From Paragonimus skrjabini miyazakii (taxonomy: Eukaryota > Platyhelminthes > Trematoda > Plagiorchiida > Troglotrematidae): a stretch of DNA of 64,000 bases. Below, piece after piece: positions 27,901-40,085 of the stretch. Positions within the stretch are counted from its first letter, which is position 1; every line of letters starts with the position of its first letter. The stretch is from contig JTDE01000160.1 of NCBI GenBank assembly GCA_014338405.1, positions 274,905 to 338,904 on the forward strand, written 5' to 3'. Both the position numbers and the translations under genes were made by a program. The notes beneath the pieces are model-generated. The model saw nothing but the letters and a program-made list of their open reading frames with translations. It had not been told where the DNA came from and did not search any database.

Positions 27901-28914
27901 ATGTTTTTTTGCGAGAAACTCAACTTTTGCCCTATTCACACAGTTTAATTATTAAATCTAGGTATTTCTATCCTGTTCCCATAGAAACTAACAGGTATAA
28001 TCAAGCAGATTTTCCTACTTTATATTTATACTTTGCAACTGGTATGTACTCAGAGTAACTGACAGTATTTCTGTAATATTCATGTGAAAAATTTCTATCT
28101 TGTATCATTTGCAAAACTGGGATCTTGTTCAAATAGTCGCTTTAAGCCGAACGATGTAGAAACACTTTCTGTCCGCTTGTGAAATTTTGCATTCTGCGAT
28201 GACAAAGTCTATGAAATTTTCATGGATTTCACTGTCCAAGCATTGCTCAGCTACGGGTGATAACATTTACTGGCCTCAAAACCCTGGGAACTCCAAGCAA
28301 AACGCTATCCAAACTCAGCAGCGAATGATGCTTATCTGAATCTCAAAATGTTTTTAAAAATAACCGCTTGTACTTAAGCTAACAAATCAAAAGCTGACTC
28401 AAGTCAAAATGTCATTAGGACTAAGTTGTAAGCCGTTTTAATTAGCTGAATGCGAGTTCGAGAGAGAGAAACATACTATGCATGACTATGTCAGTTATTG
28501 TTAATTTGGATAATCACTATAAGCCTAGAATTTTTAAGCCGACTGCGAAACACATTCGTTGTAAATTAGTCTGGCAAAATTGAGAAGAGTAAAAAGTTTG
28601 CCAACGGCATTCTCATGAAAGCCTTTAAGGTGCTTCCGTAAGACATCTTGGAACAGAGTAGTTTTCAAAAGATCGAATAGATGTGAGCGCTCAGCGAAAA
28701 TTTGCCATAAAGGATTAAGTTAACTCATGATACAATCTGTCGTTAGCTTTGTTGAAGAGTGGAACTCGACCGAATTGTTATTTTTTGTACGAACGAGGAT
28801 AGACCGCTTGAAATTTTATAGACGCATTTGTAGTACTTCCTGATACTCATTATCAAACGAACACTGCACGGTCAGCTTCGTCCTTGCTTGGACGCATCAG
28901 GTAGAGGTAGCTTA

Positions 28915-28980
28915 AATGAAGCTCCAACCGGGCACACTTCGCGTTACGAGACAGTTTCTCTATCCACTCGGCTACCAGTT
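28915..28980 (-). repeat. tRNA-derived SINE head, minus strand
   Basis: On the minus strand the A box TAGCCGAGTGG (28964-28974) fits the consensus at all fixed positions. A B-box-like CGGTTGGAGCTTC (28918-28930) follows at tRNA-like spacing, with a sequence between them suggesting an anticodon loop CTCGTAA. The arms do not pair well, so this is a tRNA-derived repeat and not a working tRNA. It lies inside a 96-codon minus-strand frame (28853-29143), which is therefore suspect as a gene. Confidence 0.45.
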
Positions 28981-30482
28981 CCATGAGCGTTGCTTGTGAC
29001 GGCTCATTTTGTATATGGTTGAAATATAGCTTGTCTGATGGTGCGAAGAGCAGCAGGTCTGATTCCCCATTTAGTCCATGTGTACTTAATATCCTCGAAC
29101 AAGGGTGAAACTGGTCGTGGAATGTTCGTTTGAGGGTGAGCAACGAGATTCATTACTCCGGGCTCTTGCTGCCACGGCACACTGACAATCCAAAGCGGAT
29201 TTTTTCCACCCGCATTAAAGGGATGAAAACATGCTGTAGCTCAATCCATATACACATTATTTATGCAAAAGCCTCATATTAACCTACGATCTTTAATGAG
29301 AACCCTCACCTATTTTGAAATGCAGCACTTGCTAACGCAGAAAAAGTCATTTTTCCAGCAATTAAGCTAAGTAGTCAAGCAAATACACAAAAATTACCGG
29401 ACACCCTCTTATATAAAGTCTCCGATAGATTTTGTAATTTCCCATGTGAGAATGGCAATGAGGACACGACGTTTATTTTAAGGGGCTCCAACCTAAAACA
29501 AGATGAATGCTTGGTTCGTTTTATTTTCCAAAACTTTTTCGAAACAGGCAGTAGGTAAGAGCTTTGTTGTGTATTTGAGGGGAACATTTGGTTCAAAACA
29601 GAAACGTTGTTATCTGGTTTTTGCGACTGCACATGGGGTTACGTTGACTATTCTCCCCGAAAGGACTTTGAAGCAGTTACAATGTAAACAACCAGTTCTG
29701 AAAACGCTCCAGTAAACTATTTGGCAAAACTTTATCCACATTTGTACTGTCCCATGGTGTTAGGTGATACGTCGCATTGTTTACCCTTGGAAGACGTTTA
29801 AAATATGTGAGCAATTTCATTTTTATTAATACACGGTGTTTGTAAAATCAGCTGTTCCCAAGGCGTTATTACTCTTTGTCGTTTTCTGTAGAAATTTGTT
29901 GCAAGTGTATAACACTTTCCCTCAAAAAGAATACTCCATGAAACCACACCCCAGTTTGATAACAATCTTGACGAAGTCTGAAACGTTTTAAAATTAGTTA
30001 CCCCGTTAAGAAAACACCCATTAGAACTAGACATGTAACAAAGTCTGTTGACCACAATAACACCAAACTCCACAGCAGAAACATTACAGCATTCTCGCTT
30101 GATCCAACTCTGGTTTGTTGTAAAATGATGGCGGAACCAATAACCTAGAACTCTCTGTAAACAGTCTTCATATACCACTCTAGTAAGCTAACAGCTGGAC
30201 CATGATATCAGGCTACTGTTTATTAAGTGGTTGCTCTTCAGTACTGGCTTTTTCTACATGTGAGTGATCCGTTCACAAGTATATCGACACAACAACGGCG
30301 TGCATTAGAAATATTCAAATAAGAGCACCGCTTTCTCTCACTGCTGTGGTGAATTTCAATGAAACGAGCACATGACGATAGCCTCGTTACCCTTTGCTTA
30401 AATAACCACTGGTTGGGAGATATGAGGGAACAAATAAAATCAGCTGCCTCAGAAACGCAGATTAACTGTTGTGCAAGTATGA

Positions 30483-30749
30483 AGTTCTCTGGGACTATAC
30501 TTTCTTCTGGAAGAGGCAGTGATTCGGGTTGCTAGAAACGGCCTTCATGAAATCCCAGAACTAACTATAAGTACGTGTATACACGTTGAGTGCGCTTACC
30601 CAGTGAACTTAATAAGCACTAAAACACGCTCCCCTCGCCCGAGTTCCATAAGGAGCAAATGTCCATCACCTACGGGAAACATCTCCTTGGAAGAGGTGGT
30701 GCGATATATTCTTGACTTATTTCGCGACAGTTCTAAAGCCGCTCAGGTA
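30483..30749 (+). CDS. Weak exon candidate, unrecognised
   Basis: A frame open from 30483 to 30764 ends in a segment with normal amino-acid usage (GNISLEEVVRYILDLFRDSS) and reaches a CTCAG/GTAT donor-like site near 30749. There is no strong upstream acceptor and no family match. Its length alone is within chance expectation, so it is a lead only. Confidence 0.2.
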
Positions 30750-33700
30750 TCCGAGAGCTTCTGACACATTTTTCCCTCCGCATCAACATATACTGATGGG
30801 AAATTTACATTTCAACCATATTTACGCAGTTGCTCAGACTAAAGTAGGCAGTACATTTGTTTGAATAGGGTTTTTGTACTAAAGTACAAAATTGGAGTTT
30901 TACCCATTGAGTATTGAACAGGTTTTGAGGATCTATACTGCTGACGGCCAAAAAGGCGGACTTACTTTTCTCGAGGAAGATTTTAAAAAGAACACTAGAA
31001 AGGCTAATTTTGGTCAAAAATGTATGTGAACTGTGAAGTACTAATCCATATTATCTTCCGAAAACAAGTGGATATTTTCATATATACTCTAAATGCCAGT
31101 CATAGTTCATCGCAGGTTCCGTCGTCATTTAGATTTCTATCTAATCATTTGTAAAAGAATCACCAGACTCGAGTCGTTGTTGTTTGGTTGTAATAGTTAT
31201 CCTTGCCGTAAGCGAGATTTTGACTCAAGTCCGCGTTATCATGAGGCAGTTGTGCTCAACGACGTGTCAGGAACTTCACCTTAGGCAATATCGAATTACG
31301 ATATTTATACTCTCAACTAAATTCACTTCAGTGTTATGTTCGAACATATTTTTGTTCTGACCTTTATGGGAGACGCGCTGATGAAAGTGATGAATGGTGG
31401 CCTTAATAGCCGTCAAATAGTCCTGGTTGTAATCCGAGTAGACTAGAGTGCTTGTTCAGTTTGTGTCAATATATTTATAAAGAAGTAGATTTCATGTTTA
31501 ACGTAAGCCATTTAGGCATAGACACATCAAACTACCCCTGTCAGGAGTCCTGCATTGACCATTTTGCAGAATGATGTCTAGGAGTCTAAGTGAACACCAC
31601 TCTCAGATTTTGAATAAATAGCTGAAAAGAACAACGTAAATGATAGCGTTGCCAACTTGGTAGACGTTTTCCATCCTATTAACAAGAATACCACATTAGA
31701 TCTCGAACTGAGCATCTTGCAGCGATTAGAGACATCTAGTTCATTCGTAGCCGACCGGGCAGTTCTGGCCTTTAAACCAGAAACAGTAAATACTGCACTA
31801 AACTTAATTTGACGCAAGGCTCAAGTCACTAGTGTCATAAATGGCACAGTGAACAATTCAATGGTAAGTTTGTTGTCATAACTACTTTCCCAGTATTCAA
31901 CTCACCCACCAACTAACAAACATTTCCATCACTCGAGACAATGACACACATACTTATAAATATTAGGCGTTACTAAACATCCAATTACACAAGCGATCAA
32001 CAAATTCTTTCATCCGCCTATACACTAAAATTGAAATCCCTCACACATTTTGGTTTATCCAAATTGTTTACCACAGTGCTAACTACAGTGGTTATTGCGA
32101 TGGTACTGATCGTGTACAAAAAGGATTCACCAACCTCTTGACCGCTCGTTGAACGTTCAACACTGATAGGCTGAAAGTGAACAGGAGTTTACCTTTTTCA
32201 GAAGCACGGTCTAGAGAAAGTACGCCTACATCCTTTTTTTTAGCTCAACAACCTAAATTTCTGGACTACATAATGAGAATCTAAACACTCTTTTTATACT
32301 TCCACATAAGTCATGGGTTCGTGTCCCGAAAAGCATGGTAATAATGAGATCGAACAAGGTAGAAACAGCTGGAAACAAGACAGACTGATTGCAGAATAAA
32401 TAAGTATTAAAATATCAAAATCGCGTGGTTACGTTAAGGTGACTTATAGTTATAAGAATGCGAAATACAAGTGTATTCACTTACAGGTTAATCCCACCTT
32501 CCTCATCGTTAGCTGAGTAAAGCGGATTTGAAACAATCGTCACCTTTACACACACAGTTTGGTACAGCTTTGACTATTTCGCCGCTCATTTTCCCGTAAG
32601 AAGCGTACTTTTTCAATTGTCTTTCCAAAGTACCACGAGAGATAAAATTATCAGTGCGTAACCCTGAAATTCACCTTATGGACACCTGTAGAAAAACCTT
32701 TTCATCGGACTTTAGATGTGAGCAGCTAACACGAATATGTATTATCTACGCTTACTCATTCAATCTGGTAAATAAATTTCAATTTCCGTTGCCGTCTGCA
32801 GAGTTTCATTGAAAAGACAGACATCACTATCTGGTTACTGTGTTGAGGAGGGCAAAAACTAGAACCGAGTGAAACACAATCAGCCCTGAAAGAAACAGTT
32901 GGCTCTCACGCTGAGTATTATTGGTGATCCAATACATGTATTTTGCATTCAACACACTATAGTTGATTAATCGCAAGATTAAGCACCCTTTGTTCGAACT
33001 ACTAGACGAAAGTCACTTAACTTATCCGGCGTATTCGAAAAGGCCACAGGCAAGTAGTGAAGATGTTAGTGAGAAAAGTATGTTGTATTTTCGATTTCAA
33101 GAAAACATGATTATCATCTCTCTGTGACTCGAAGCAACTACAATCCAGTATACTGATGTATCCATTAGAAGTGTCTAGTTTGCTCGCCGTTTTTATTTAA
33201 CACGATATGTGTTCATAGGTGCCTCACGCTGATGACTCACTGTTCATCGAAATCACGATAGCGCGATGTTTGATTCTAAACCCCAGGTAGATATCAGGTA
33301 ATGAATCGTGGTTTGAACAAAATCAGAACTCTAGCCTCGTAGGTTTAGGCGTGACGTGACGGAACAATAAACTTAGTCTCAACGTTCTCATACGTCAAAC
33401 TCTTGAAGTAATTTAAAAAAGTTAGTCATATCAGAAAATAGTAATATACGACAGTTCTTATTTAGGTTCGTCCAAAGTGTGATATTAGAAACATGACAAT
33501 TAATTTCCCAAATTACGCGACTTACTTTATCACGCTGCTAGCTTATATACCATACATCAGGCGTGTAACTAAACATGTAGACCTATAAAACTTGCTAATT
33601 TGGGCTCGCATCATATCAAAAGTGCATGCAAAGACGCATGATTTATTGTGAAGTTAACACATTCAAATTTGTTGGAATACAGTTCGACACTAGAACAGCC

Positions 33701-34514
33701 GAAAAATGCATAGTCCTAAAGTATACATGTTGTTCTGTTGATTATCTGTTCAAAAACTCACCCGATTCTATGATGCAGCATTTATAAACCAATGCTTATC
33801 AAATCGTACTTTCTCAACTACCCAAAAAACTACGACGATGTGTCCAACTGTTCGCAGAAGCTGGCGATCATGTAAATGAATAACTCCCAATTATCAAAAA
33901 AGCATGCATTCAGTGGATTTTTTAATGCAACTGGTGGAAAGTCATTGCAATTAATGAGGAATTAATGGTTGTTTCAACTTAACTGCTATTGTCAGTACCC
34001 CCTTTCTTTTTTCTAACAATAGTATCATTTTATTGGGGTGATGTGTTGTATGCCTTGAGGCAGTACAACAACTAGACTCAGTGAACCGTCAAATACCCAT
34101 TTCCATCAGTTTTGCAACTTGAGAATTTTCTTCAAGAACAAAACTGCTGACTTTCACATAAGTTGCTCATTCAACAGAATAGGTGTTTAAAAACGAGAGA
34201 AACTATGTTTTTAACTGTACTTGACTTTATTCACAAATACTCATTGTTTTTCAGTAGTTGGTTTGCTACTTTTAGCCCTCTGTATTAACATTAGCAACGC
34301 TGCTGTAATTTTTCTAAATCATGCTTCACGAAAAGCCGTGTATAAACTTGGTTCGAAAAACAATGTACCATACGGCTTAGGTTGCATCTACTTGAGTCTA
34401 TTCGGAACTCTACTACTTTGCTGTGACGTACAATGCAGTCATCGTTGCGTCACGCAGAGCTGGAGATAGGGTCAAAGCCAGAATCTGAAAAATAGCACAG
34501 GTTGTTCTTATGTT

Positions 34515-34552
34515 GACAAGCGACATGAGCGAAATCGCTCTTCATCAGAAGG
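34515..34552 (-). ncRNA. Broken Penelope-type hammerhead motif
   Basis: On the minus strand, CTGATGA (34548-34542) is followed by A and a perfect six-base-pair hairpin GAGCGA-TT-TCGCTC (34540-34527). This is the first core block and stem II of the short type I hammerheads described in Penelope-like retroelements. The second core block, expected as GAAA directly after stem II, reads ATGTC instead, so the ribozyme should be inactive. The next bases on the plus strand, AAGGCACCGTC with TTATTTGTAT, recur at 55.34 kb. I infer the end of an old Penelope-like insertion, consistent with a Penelope coding segment elsewhere in the window. Confidence 0.5.
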
Positions 34553-34578
34553 CACCGTCCCGAGTGTTATTTGTATTG
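34549..34578. repeat. Short dispersed repeat shared with 55.34 kb
   Basis: The block AAGGCACCGTC followed by TTATTTGTAT at the same spacing also occurs at 55340-55370. Here it directly abuts the broken hammerhead motif, so it probably belongs to the same retroelement terminus. Confidence 0.4.
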
Positions 34579-34691
34579 GACTAACTCAATATTTATAACA
34601 TGCCAGATTAGCTTTCGCTTGCTTCATACCGGAATAAGAAAATATTCTTATGTTTCTGCTTTGCCTCTCTATTTACACTATTTTGTAGATT

Positions 34692-34957
34692 TCACTCGAA
34701 ATTAGGCGGTGTGGGGGAAATTTTGAATAGTACGTCCTTTAGAAAGGTCTGAGTGGGATAATTGGAATCCATTTGAATATTGGTGTTCTCTTCTTTGGAA
34801 TATAAAATACAATTCATGCGATAAGAAATACATGTAGACAAAACTTTTCGACAAATTTCCGCATAATGATGTTGTTTGTGTGAGCGCATCAAAACAGACC
34901 AAATGTGAAGTATTCGACAGTGAAAAACCATTTGAGGGTTAGGAAGTTCATCTTGAG
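34692..34957 (-). CDS. Possible terminal exon, unrecognised
   Basis: On the minus strand a frame is open from about 34970 to a stop at 34692. A plausible acceptor (CTTCGTTCCTCAAG) sits at its 5' edge. The product would be about 88 residues with a Cys/His/Arg-rich first half (for example FHCRILHIWSVLMRSHKQHH) and a polar C-terminus ending in SPTPPNFE. It is on the same strand as, and downstream of, the long exon candidate at 36 kb and could be its last exon. That link is inference, and a second minus-strand frame is open over much of the same bases, which weakens the case. Confidence 0.25.
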
Positions 34958-35949
34958 GAACGAAGTTTCATTTTAACAGGTGTCTACTGCACAGAAATAA
35001 ATGAACGATGCAAGCCCTTACTACCGATCATGTCCCAACTAAGTGGTATATTTATCGACAAACAGCGCTCAAAGAAAAACAAGATAAACCTGATTAACTA
35101 GTGATTCGAAGCTGTCTTGCTTGCAGGATGGCAAACAGATTCGCCTTAAACGGAAATTTCACTGTGCTCATCAAAATTTATATAACTTTTATCACACAGC
35201 AGTGAGTTCACGTAACTTGTAAATTAAATAGAAGTGATGCCAAATAGCCTTTGTTATCAAGAAATCGAAATAAAAGCCTCTTAAGTTATTATATAGAAAA
35301 AAACTACAGTAGGATAGGAAGAAGGTAACCATTCGGTTTGATTTAATACAAATTTAAACGTCACATTGATTGGCTTTTCACAAAACAAACGAAAACCGGT
35401 TAGTATCGTTAAAGTGATAGGTCTAAGGCAATTTAAAGAACCAGAGATTGAAAACAGCCGAACTAAGGGTTGCTAACCTGACAGACAGAATTTTACATTA
35501 CTCGCGATCTCCAAAACCACCATAGATGTATAGATACTTAATAATCACGAAACGTCGATGGTATGTTTTGAAAGCAATAAACTTCTAGTGTTCCAACTCA
35601 TCCCATCAGCTGATCAACGTTCTTCCTGTGTAAGCTAATTAGCCATACTTTGACATGAAAAATGTGTGTGATGCACTAGAACGTTACTCAAAAGGGAAAT
35701 TTTTGGCACTAATTCTCGAGTAGATCTCAACTCTGACAACTCATTTGGACAGAATTATCTCGATCATCATACCAGGTCAAATCTTTATTGTTAATACTCC
35801 CATCGATAATCAGCCAGTGCATTTGTTTCTATTGAGCCACCTACCGTTTATTCTGGACTCGCTAGTATGTTAACACAATTCTGCCAACTAACAAACAAAC
35901 GAAACGACAACAATTCAACGAACAAATATTGCGTTACTTCATAACTTGC

Positions 35950-36414
35950 CTGTTTTCTTCTTATGGACCAGAGTGATTCCCTGTTTTCTACCTCCTGCGC
36001 TGCTTCACTGAATATGAGGTATCTCCGACCGGGAGCCACCGCAAACCCGTGAAATCGCAGTTGAGGTCCGGGATTAAATTGAAAATGTCCATGATTTCTG
36101 GTTTCAATCAAGTGGCGCCACCATTCAAGTGGTTTTTGTTCTCTTCTTGACGGATCAGTGTCGATCCTAAGAGGACTTTCAGGAGACTGGAATGAGGTGA
36201 AAGCTGTACGCAACTGAAATCCAGGAGAGTAACCGCTCAGCGTTGAATAGACTAGAAGAAAATGTCCATCTGCATGAAAGAAAGCGTAATAATCATGGTG
36301 ATGTAAATAGATGTCTGAAGCAAGAATTAACAAAATGTACTTAAGAAGATTTTTAGCAAAACCTACCATGGTTTCAGTGAGTAAGTCTATGTTCGGATGG
36401 TGGTACCAAAAGGT
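35950..36414 (-). CDS. Long exon candidate, 155 codons, protein not recognised
   Basis: This is the longest unexplained open frame in the window. Stop to stop it spans about 205 codons, where chance would give far fewer than one. Candidate borders are a pyrimidine-rich acceptor ATTATTTCCAG just before 36414 and either a GC-type donor (AACAG/GCAAGT) after 35950 or a GT donor (CAGGAG/GTAGAA) after 35992. The longer exon is exactly 465 bases, phase 0 at both ends. The product starts TFWYHHPNIDLL, has one hydrophobic stretch (LLKYILLILA), and then a mixed polar part with EWWRHLIETRNHGHFQF and LRFHGFAVAPGRRYLIFSEA. The alternation of aromatic and polar residues suggests a folded domain, not low complexity. 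I do not recognise the family. An in-frame Met at 36369 could be an internal residue or a start. Confidence 0.45.
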
Positions 36415-37675
36415 CTGGAAATAATGACTTCGTCGTGTGTGTCTATAGGTTATTGGAGAGATGAGACGTTACTGCTGAGATACTTTTGACTAGTGTTAGG
36501 CAGTAGAAAGGTATAGTTGAAAAGCAAGCCGTAACCAAATATATAACAATTCAAACTTGTCACTCTAATGGCTGATAAACACTGTTCATAACAAGCTGAT
36601 AGGGATTAAGTTAAGCCCACACGAAACATTCCTAGCTTACTGACATACGTAACAGCAAACATTTTCTCCATTTATCCAAATCAATACAGTGAGAAAACAG
36701 AAACCGTTTGGCGTTTGATTTGCAGACGGAATGTGAATACACCGTCTAGTCGGTTTACACGAGTGTGTGACCGAAAGGATTTAGGTAAGGTACGCACAAG
36801 CATATGAATATTTGAATCAAATGGAAATTAGATAATGAGTTGTAATTGTCAGTTTAAATGATCGTCGAATTACTACCAACCAATTATGTACGATGTTGTA
36901 ATCAAATTGTCTAGTTGAACTGATACAGTATCCAGAAGTGTGTACGACTATTGAGGAAGAGAGAGAGAAGACTGCACCTTGCTCTCACGGTGGCTCAAAT
37001 AATGTGTCATAATTTCAGTAACTCGTGGAAATGGTGGATGGTCATAAGGTCTGTGACGTCGTGTATTGCAAAATTATACTCAATACTTGGTGTTATGTGC
37101 ATCAATATCTATTTATGTAACCGCCAAAGTAACAGACACGCACCAACAAGTAAGTGACAACTGTGCGCTTCAATTGTTTAGAAAATGACATTGACTAACA
37201 GTTGAACTCAGAGGAAATATAGGCAACTTTTACGTCGAAATCACTGCGAAAGATAGTTAATTATGAACCACGTATCACTCACATTTGGCGACAACTTTCG
37301 CATTCTTATAGGCCGTCCGATCAGTCCTCCTCGGAAAAACATAAGACTAATTTGATCCTTGTTTGATCTCGTTAGCAATGCATGTTCTTATTATGGTCAA
37401 GAACTGACCTTTCTTTCATGAATTCCCTCGTTTATTTATTTTGTTTTCATTGATTACAACGGCAGCCTAAGCTCCGACGACCTATTATTTGTGATAACAT
37501 CGATCAGTAAACTTAATCAGTTCGTAATTTCAACTCGAGGATAAGTCCTAACTCTGGGGTCATCGATCGGGGCTGTTGCAGCGGGTACTGTGTCTCATCT
37601 CAAGAAGTTCGTAAAATCCGACTTTCGTCCGCATGAGACTGGTGCTATGTCTAGAACTGATTACTAAATCACTAA
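36415..37675. other. No gene seen
   Basis: If the 36 kb exon is real this is likely intron or 5' flank. No family, repeat or RNA gene was recognised. The frame at 36951-37157 is of chance length. Confidence 0.5.
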
Positions 37676-37856
37676 GAGTGGAATGTTCATGACGTAGCGG
37701 TAAACACGATTGCCCCATGAAAACTTGGTCAGTGTTGTAGTTCCATGCACTGACAAGGATATGCACTACTGACGAACTCCACCAAAAACGAAATTCGAAT
37801 TCACTGCTTGTTTCCGAAATGAGCTGGTTTTGCTATATTTTTAGTGACGTTTAACT
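37676..37856 (+). mobile_element. Decayed hammerhead SINE copy C
   Basis: The spacer remnant AAGAGTGG...GTTCAT and tRNA-head sequence TAGCGGTAAACACGATTGCC (the A box area) lead into a damaged hammerhead at 37763-37807 and a decayed 3' segment. Stem I 5' strand GCACTA is intact and the core reads CTGACGA. Stem II no longer pairs. GAAA is kept at 37790-37793. Stem III reads ATTCGAAT, where both partners of one base pair differ from copies A and B so that pairing is preserved. The cleavage nucleotide and the 3' strand of stem I are lost. The inverted left arm is not visible. Confidence 0.65.
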
Positions 37857-38084
37857 TACATCAACTCATATTTCTTATTGCATACTACTTACCAAATTGC
37901 CATTTAACAGTTTACAGTAGTTCACTTTACAGAGATGTCCTAGTCATGGGACTTCGACTAGATTTGATGCGATAGTAACTAGATCTCCTCATGAGACGAT
38001 CGGACAATTTGAGCATTGCTCAGAAACTAATATTGCTGTGCGTTTATAAACAGAAATTCTGCCTTACCATTGGTCTTGTGCAAC

Positions 38085-38265
38085 GGTCAACATGAAAACA
38101 TGGTTAAGTTTCAAATCCTGGCTGCGGCAAGAATGTTCCCTTCTGACGAGGTCTACTAAAATCAAACCACAAGTAAAGCACTTCTTCTCAAAAGGAACTG
38201 ATTGAAACTTCTATTTGAATTAGGTAGCTAGGATGGATTGTGGGTGGTGTTTTCAACTACGAATG
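38085..38265 (+). mobile_element. Decayed hammerhead SINE copy E
   Basis: The order of landmarks matches the family: an ACGGTCAACATGAAAACATG head remnant, a B-box-like TTTCAAATCCTGGC near 38109-38122, a core-like CTGACGAG at 38143-38150, AAGCACTTCTTCTC at 38175-38188, and the 3' block GGATTGTGGGTGGTG near 38236-38250. The GAAA block and stem II are gone. It lies a few hundred bases from copy C in the same orientation. Confidence 0.5.
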
Positions 38266-38837
38266 ACCTACAAATAGTAAGCTGTCACCTTTTAAACACT
38301 TGGTTAAATGTGTACGTATTCGTAAACGCATTCGATAAGCTTAATTCCTTGATCGTTATGAAAAACACTGCTGTGGTAATGACCTAATGTTCTAATTCCC
38401 TAGCCATTTGTTAGCAAGACTTTCTTCTGCACCAAACAACGAAAGTATTTTCCCCGGTATTGCTGAAATGGACCCTCGCTGGGATTAACACAATTTCATG
38501 ATCACGATTTGTTGTTCTTTGTGATCAAGCCAAATGCGAACAAACGGTTGCATTACGTAATTAAAAATCAAACGCTCAGCCTTTTGACAACTAATAATTT
38601 ATCTTCCAGAGTTACTGCAGAACTCTATTCAAATGCAAAGTATATCAAATTAATTGTTTCCGCTAAAACTTGAAAACATCATCATTACCAACTGTATGGC
38701 ATCAGAAATGCTAAATAAATTGACGAATGTAAAGGCTGTAGGCTTTAGTAACCGGAGTAAGCGGTTGCAAGTATACCCTTTAATTGGTTGCAAGTCTCAG
38801 AATAGCTTTTCAAAGCAATGCAGTAATCGAGTCTGTT

Positions 38838-38900
38838 AGCGGCAATTTATCGTTTGAGCATGGTGTATCTGTCGCTGGTTCGAATCCTGCCTAAGTCCAG
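38838..38900 (+). repeat. tRNA-like fragment with perfect B box
   Basis: GGTTCGAATCC at 38877-38887 is a consensus Pol III B box. The upstream half is too diverged to show a cloverleaf. It is probably the head of a tRNA-derived SINE or a tRNA pseudogene. Confidence 0.35.
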
Positions 38901-39366
38901 GCTTTTCACAAATGGATCTCTTCTAAGGTTCATTTACAGTTAAACAAATCCCATATATCGATGGATTTTCAATGTTGTTTCGTAACAATCATGACGCAAC
39001 TGGTGTCTTACATCTTAGCCGGTTATAGTGTAGGTGGCGGTTCATGACAGTCGCGAAGCTTGCACATAGAATTACTTGTGCACACGAAAATGAATTAACC
39101 AGTTATATTTAAAGCATTTCAGTCGTACCGAGAATTCTGCTTTCATATTTTGTGGCTTCTGACTAATTGCTATAAACTTGGTATATCATGCAAAAATGAA
39201 GGGACGGAACGACGATATGACTGAAATCCATAAGAAGTACCATAAATGCATTGAAAATGCTTCAAGGTCTCCATTGTTAATTCGAACAAGATGGTGTTCG
39301 TTGGCAAGTTCCGATAAGCACCTGGTTGTGAAATCTACCCACAGAGTTCCACATTAATAAGCAATC

Positions 39367-39381
39367 ATATATATATATATA
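39367..39381. repeat. (AT)n microsatellite
   Basis: A short uninterrupted AT dinucleotide run. Confidence 0.8.
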
Positions 39382-40019
39382 AAGCAGCCTCAATATCATG
39401 TACTTTATCTCAACTGCAGAGAGAAACTTGAAGTGGATTTGAAACAATTATACAGTTGGTTACTACAGAAAGTTATAATAACGAGGGTATTGTGTCATCT
39501 TGTGACTGTTTTAGCATCTTTGAATAGTCAACAAATTCATACTGCTATCCTTTCCGCTAGAAACACATTGTCCTCTTTTTGAGGACGTTACATGGCCCCA
39601 TCTATACGTTGCTGTGGATAGCTGTTTCACGAACGTAATATGCGTCAACGGGGATCCTTTGCCTAAGGTTACAACAAGAAAAATCGGAAAGTTGTTCGAA
39701 ACAACACAACTGTACGTAAGCCTGCGTTTGACCTTCGTTATCAAGTCACTTCTCGAAGACAAATTTTTACATTCGCCAGCCAACGTTTGCGCGCATTCTT
39801 TCGTTTGTTCATGTCGACCAGTCTAAACTAGTCGTGTTACCAGGTGACCATCTGGTGTAGCACGTGAACATCGTCATGTGTGCTTGAACAACGGTTTGAT
39901 CAACAGAGTTTCAGGTGCACCACGTGATTAACTCTAACCACTTTGCCGATAAAACAGGGTTCTCAAACTGTCAACCGGATGCCAACGAATTGTCCCAAAA
40001 ATGACGATATTCCAAACGC

Positions 40020-40085
40020 TGATCGTTACCAGAGCCATTATTATCCAAGTACGCAACTCATACCACTGCGCTAATCAGAAGTTCT
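40020..40085 (-). repeat. tRNA-derived fragment, minus strand
   Basis: On the minus strand GATTAGCGCAGTGGTATGAG contains a perfect Pol III A box (TAGCGCAGTGG). The B box expected about 45 bases downstream is not recognisable (TCTGGTAACGATC). This is most likely the head of a tRNA-derived SINE, distinct from the hammerhead family. Confidence 0.4.

Larger units (their letters stand above)
21438..34514. other. Mostly featureless stretch
   Basis: No recognised gene. It holds an AT dinucleotide run, a tRNA-like fragment at 28.9 kb and one weak exon candidate at 30.5 kb, all listed separately. A 126-codon minus-strand frame at 29798-30178 is about as long as the longest frame expected by chance here and has no recognisable motif. 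Confidence 0.5.

Noticed and set aside
29798..30178. 126-codon minus-strand frame
   Set aside because: Near the maximum expected by chance; no motif, no splice signals and unremarkable composition.
39511..39783. Minus-strand 90-codon frame with VVTLGKGSPLTHITF, vaguely like a LINE reverse transcriptase 'GVPQGSPLGPLLF' block
   Set aside because: The catalytic ADD block is not found downstream, the key Pro and Gln are missing, and a plus-strand frame overlaps it. Too weak to call.
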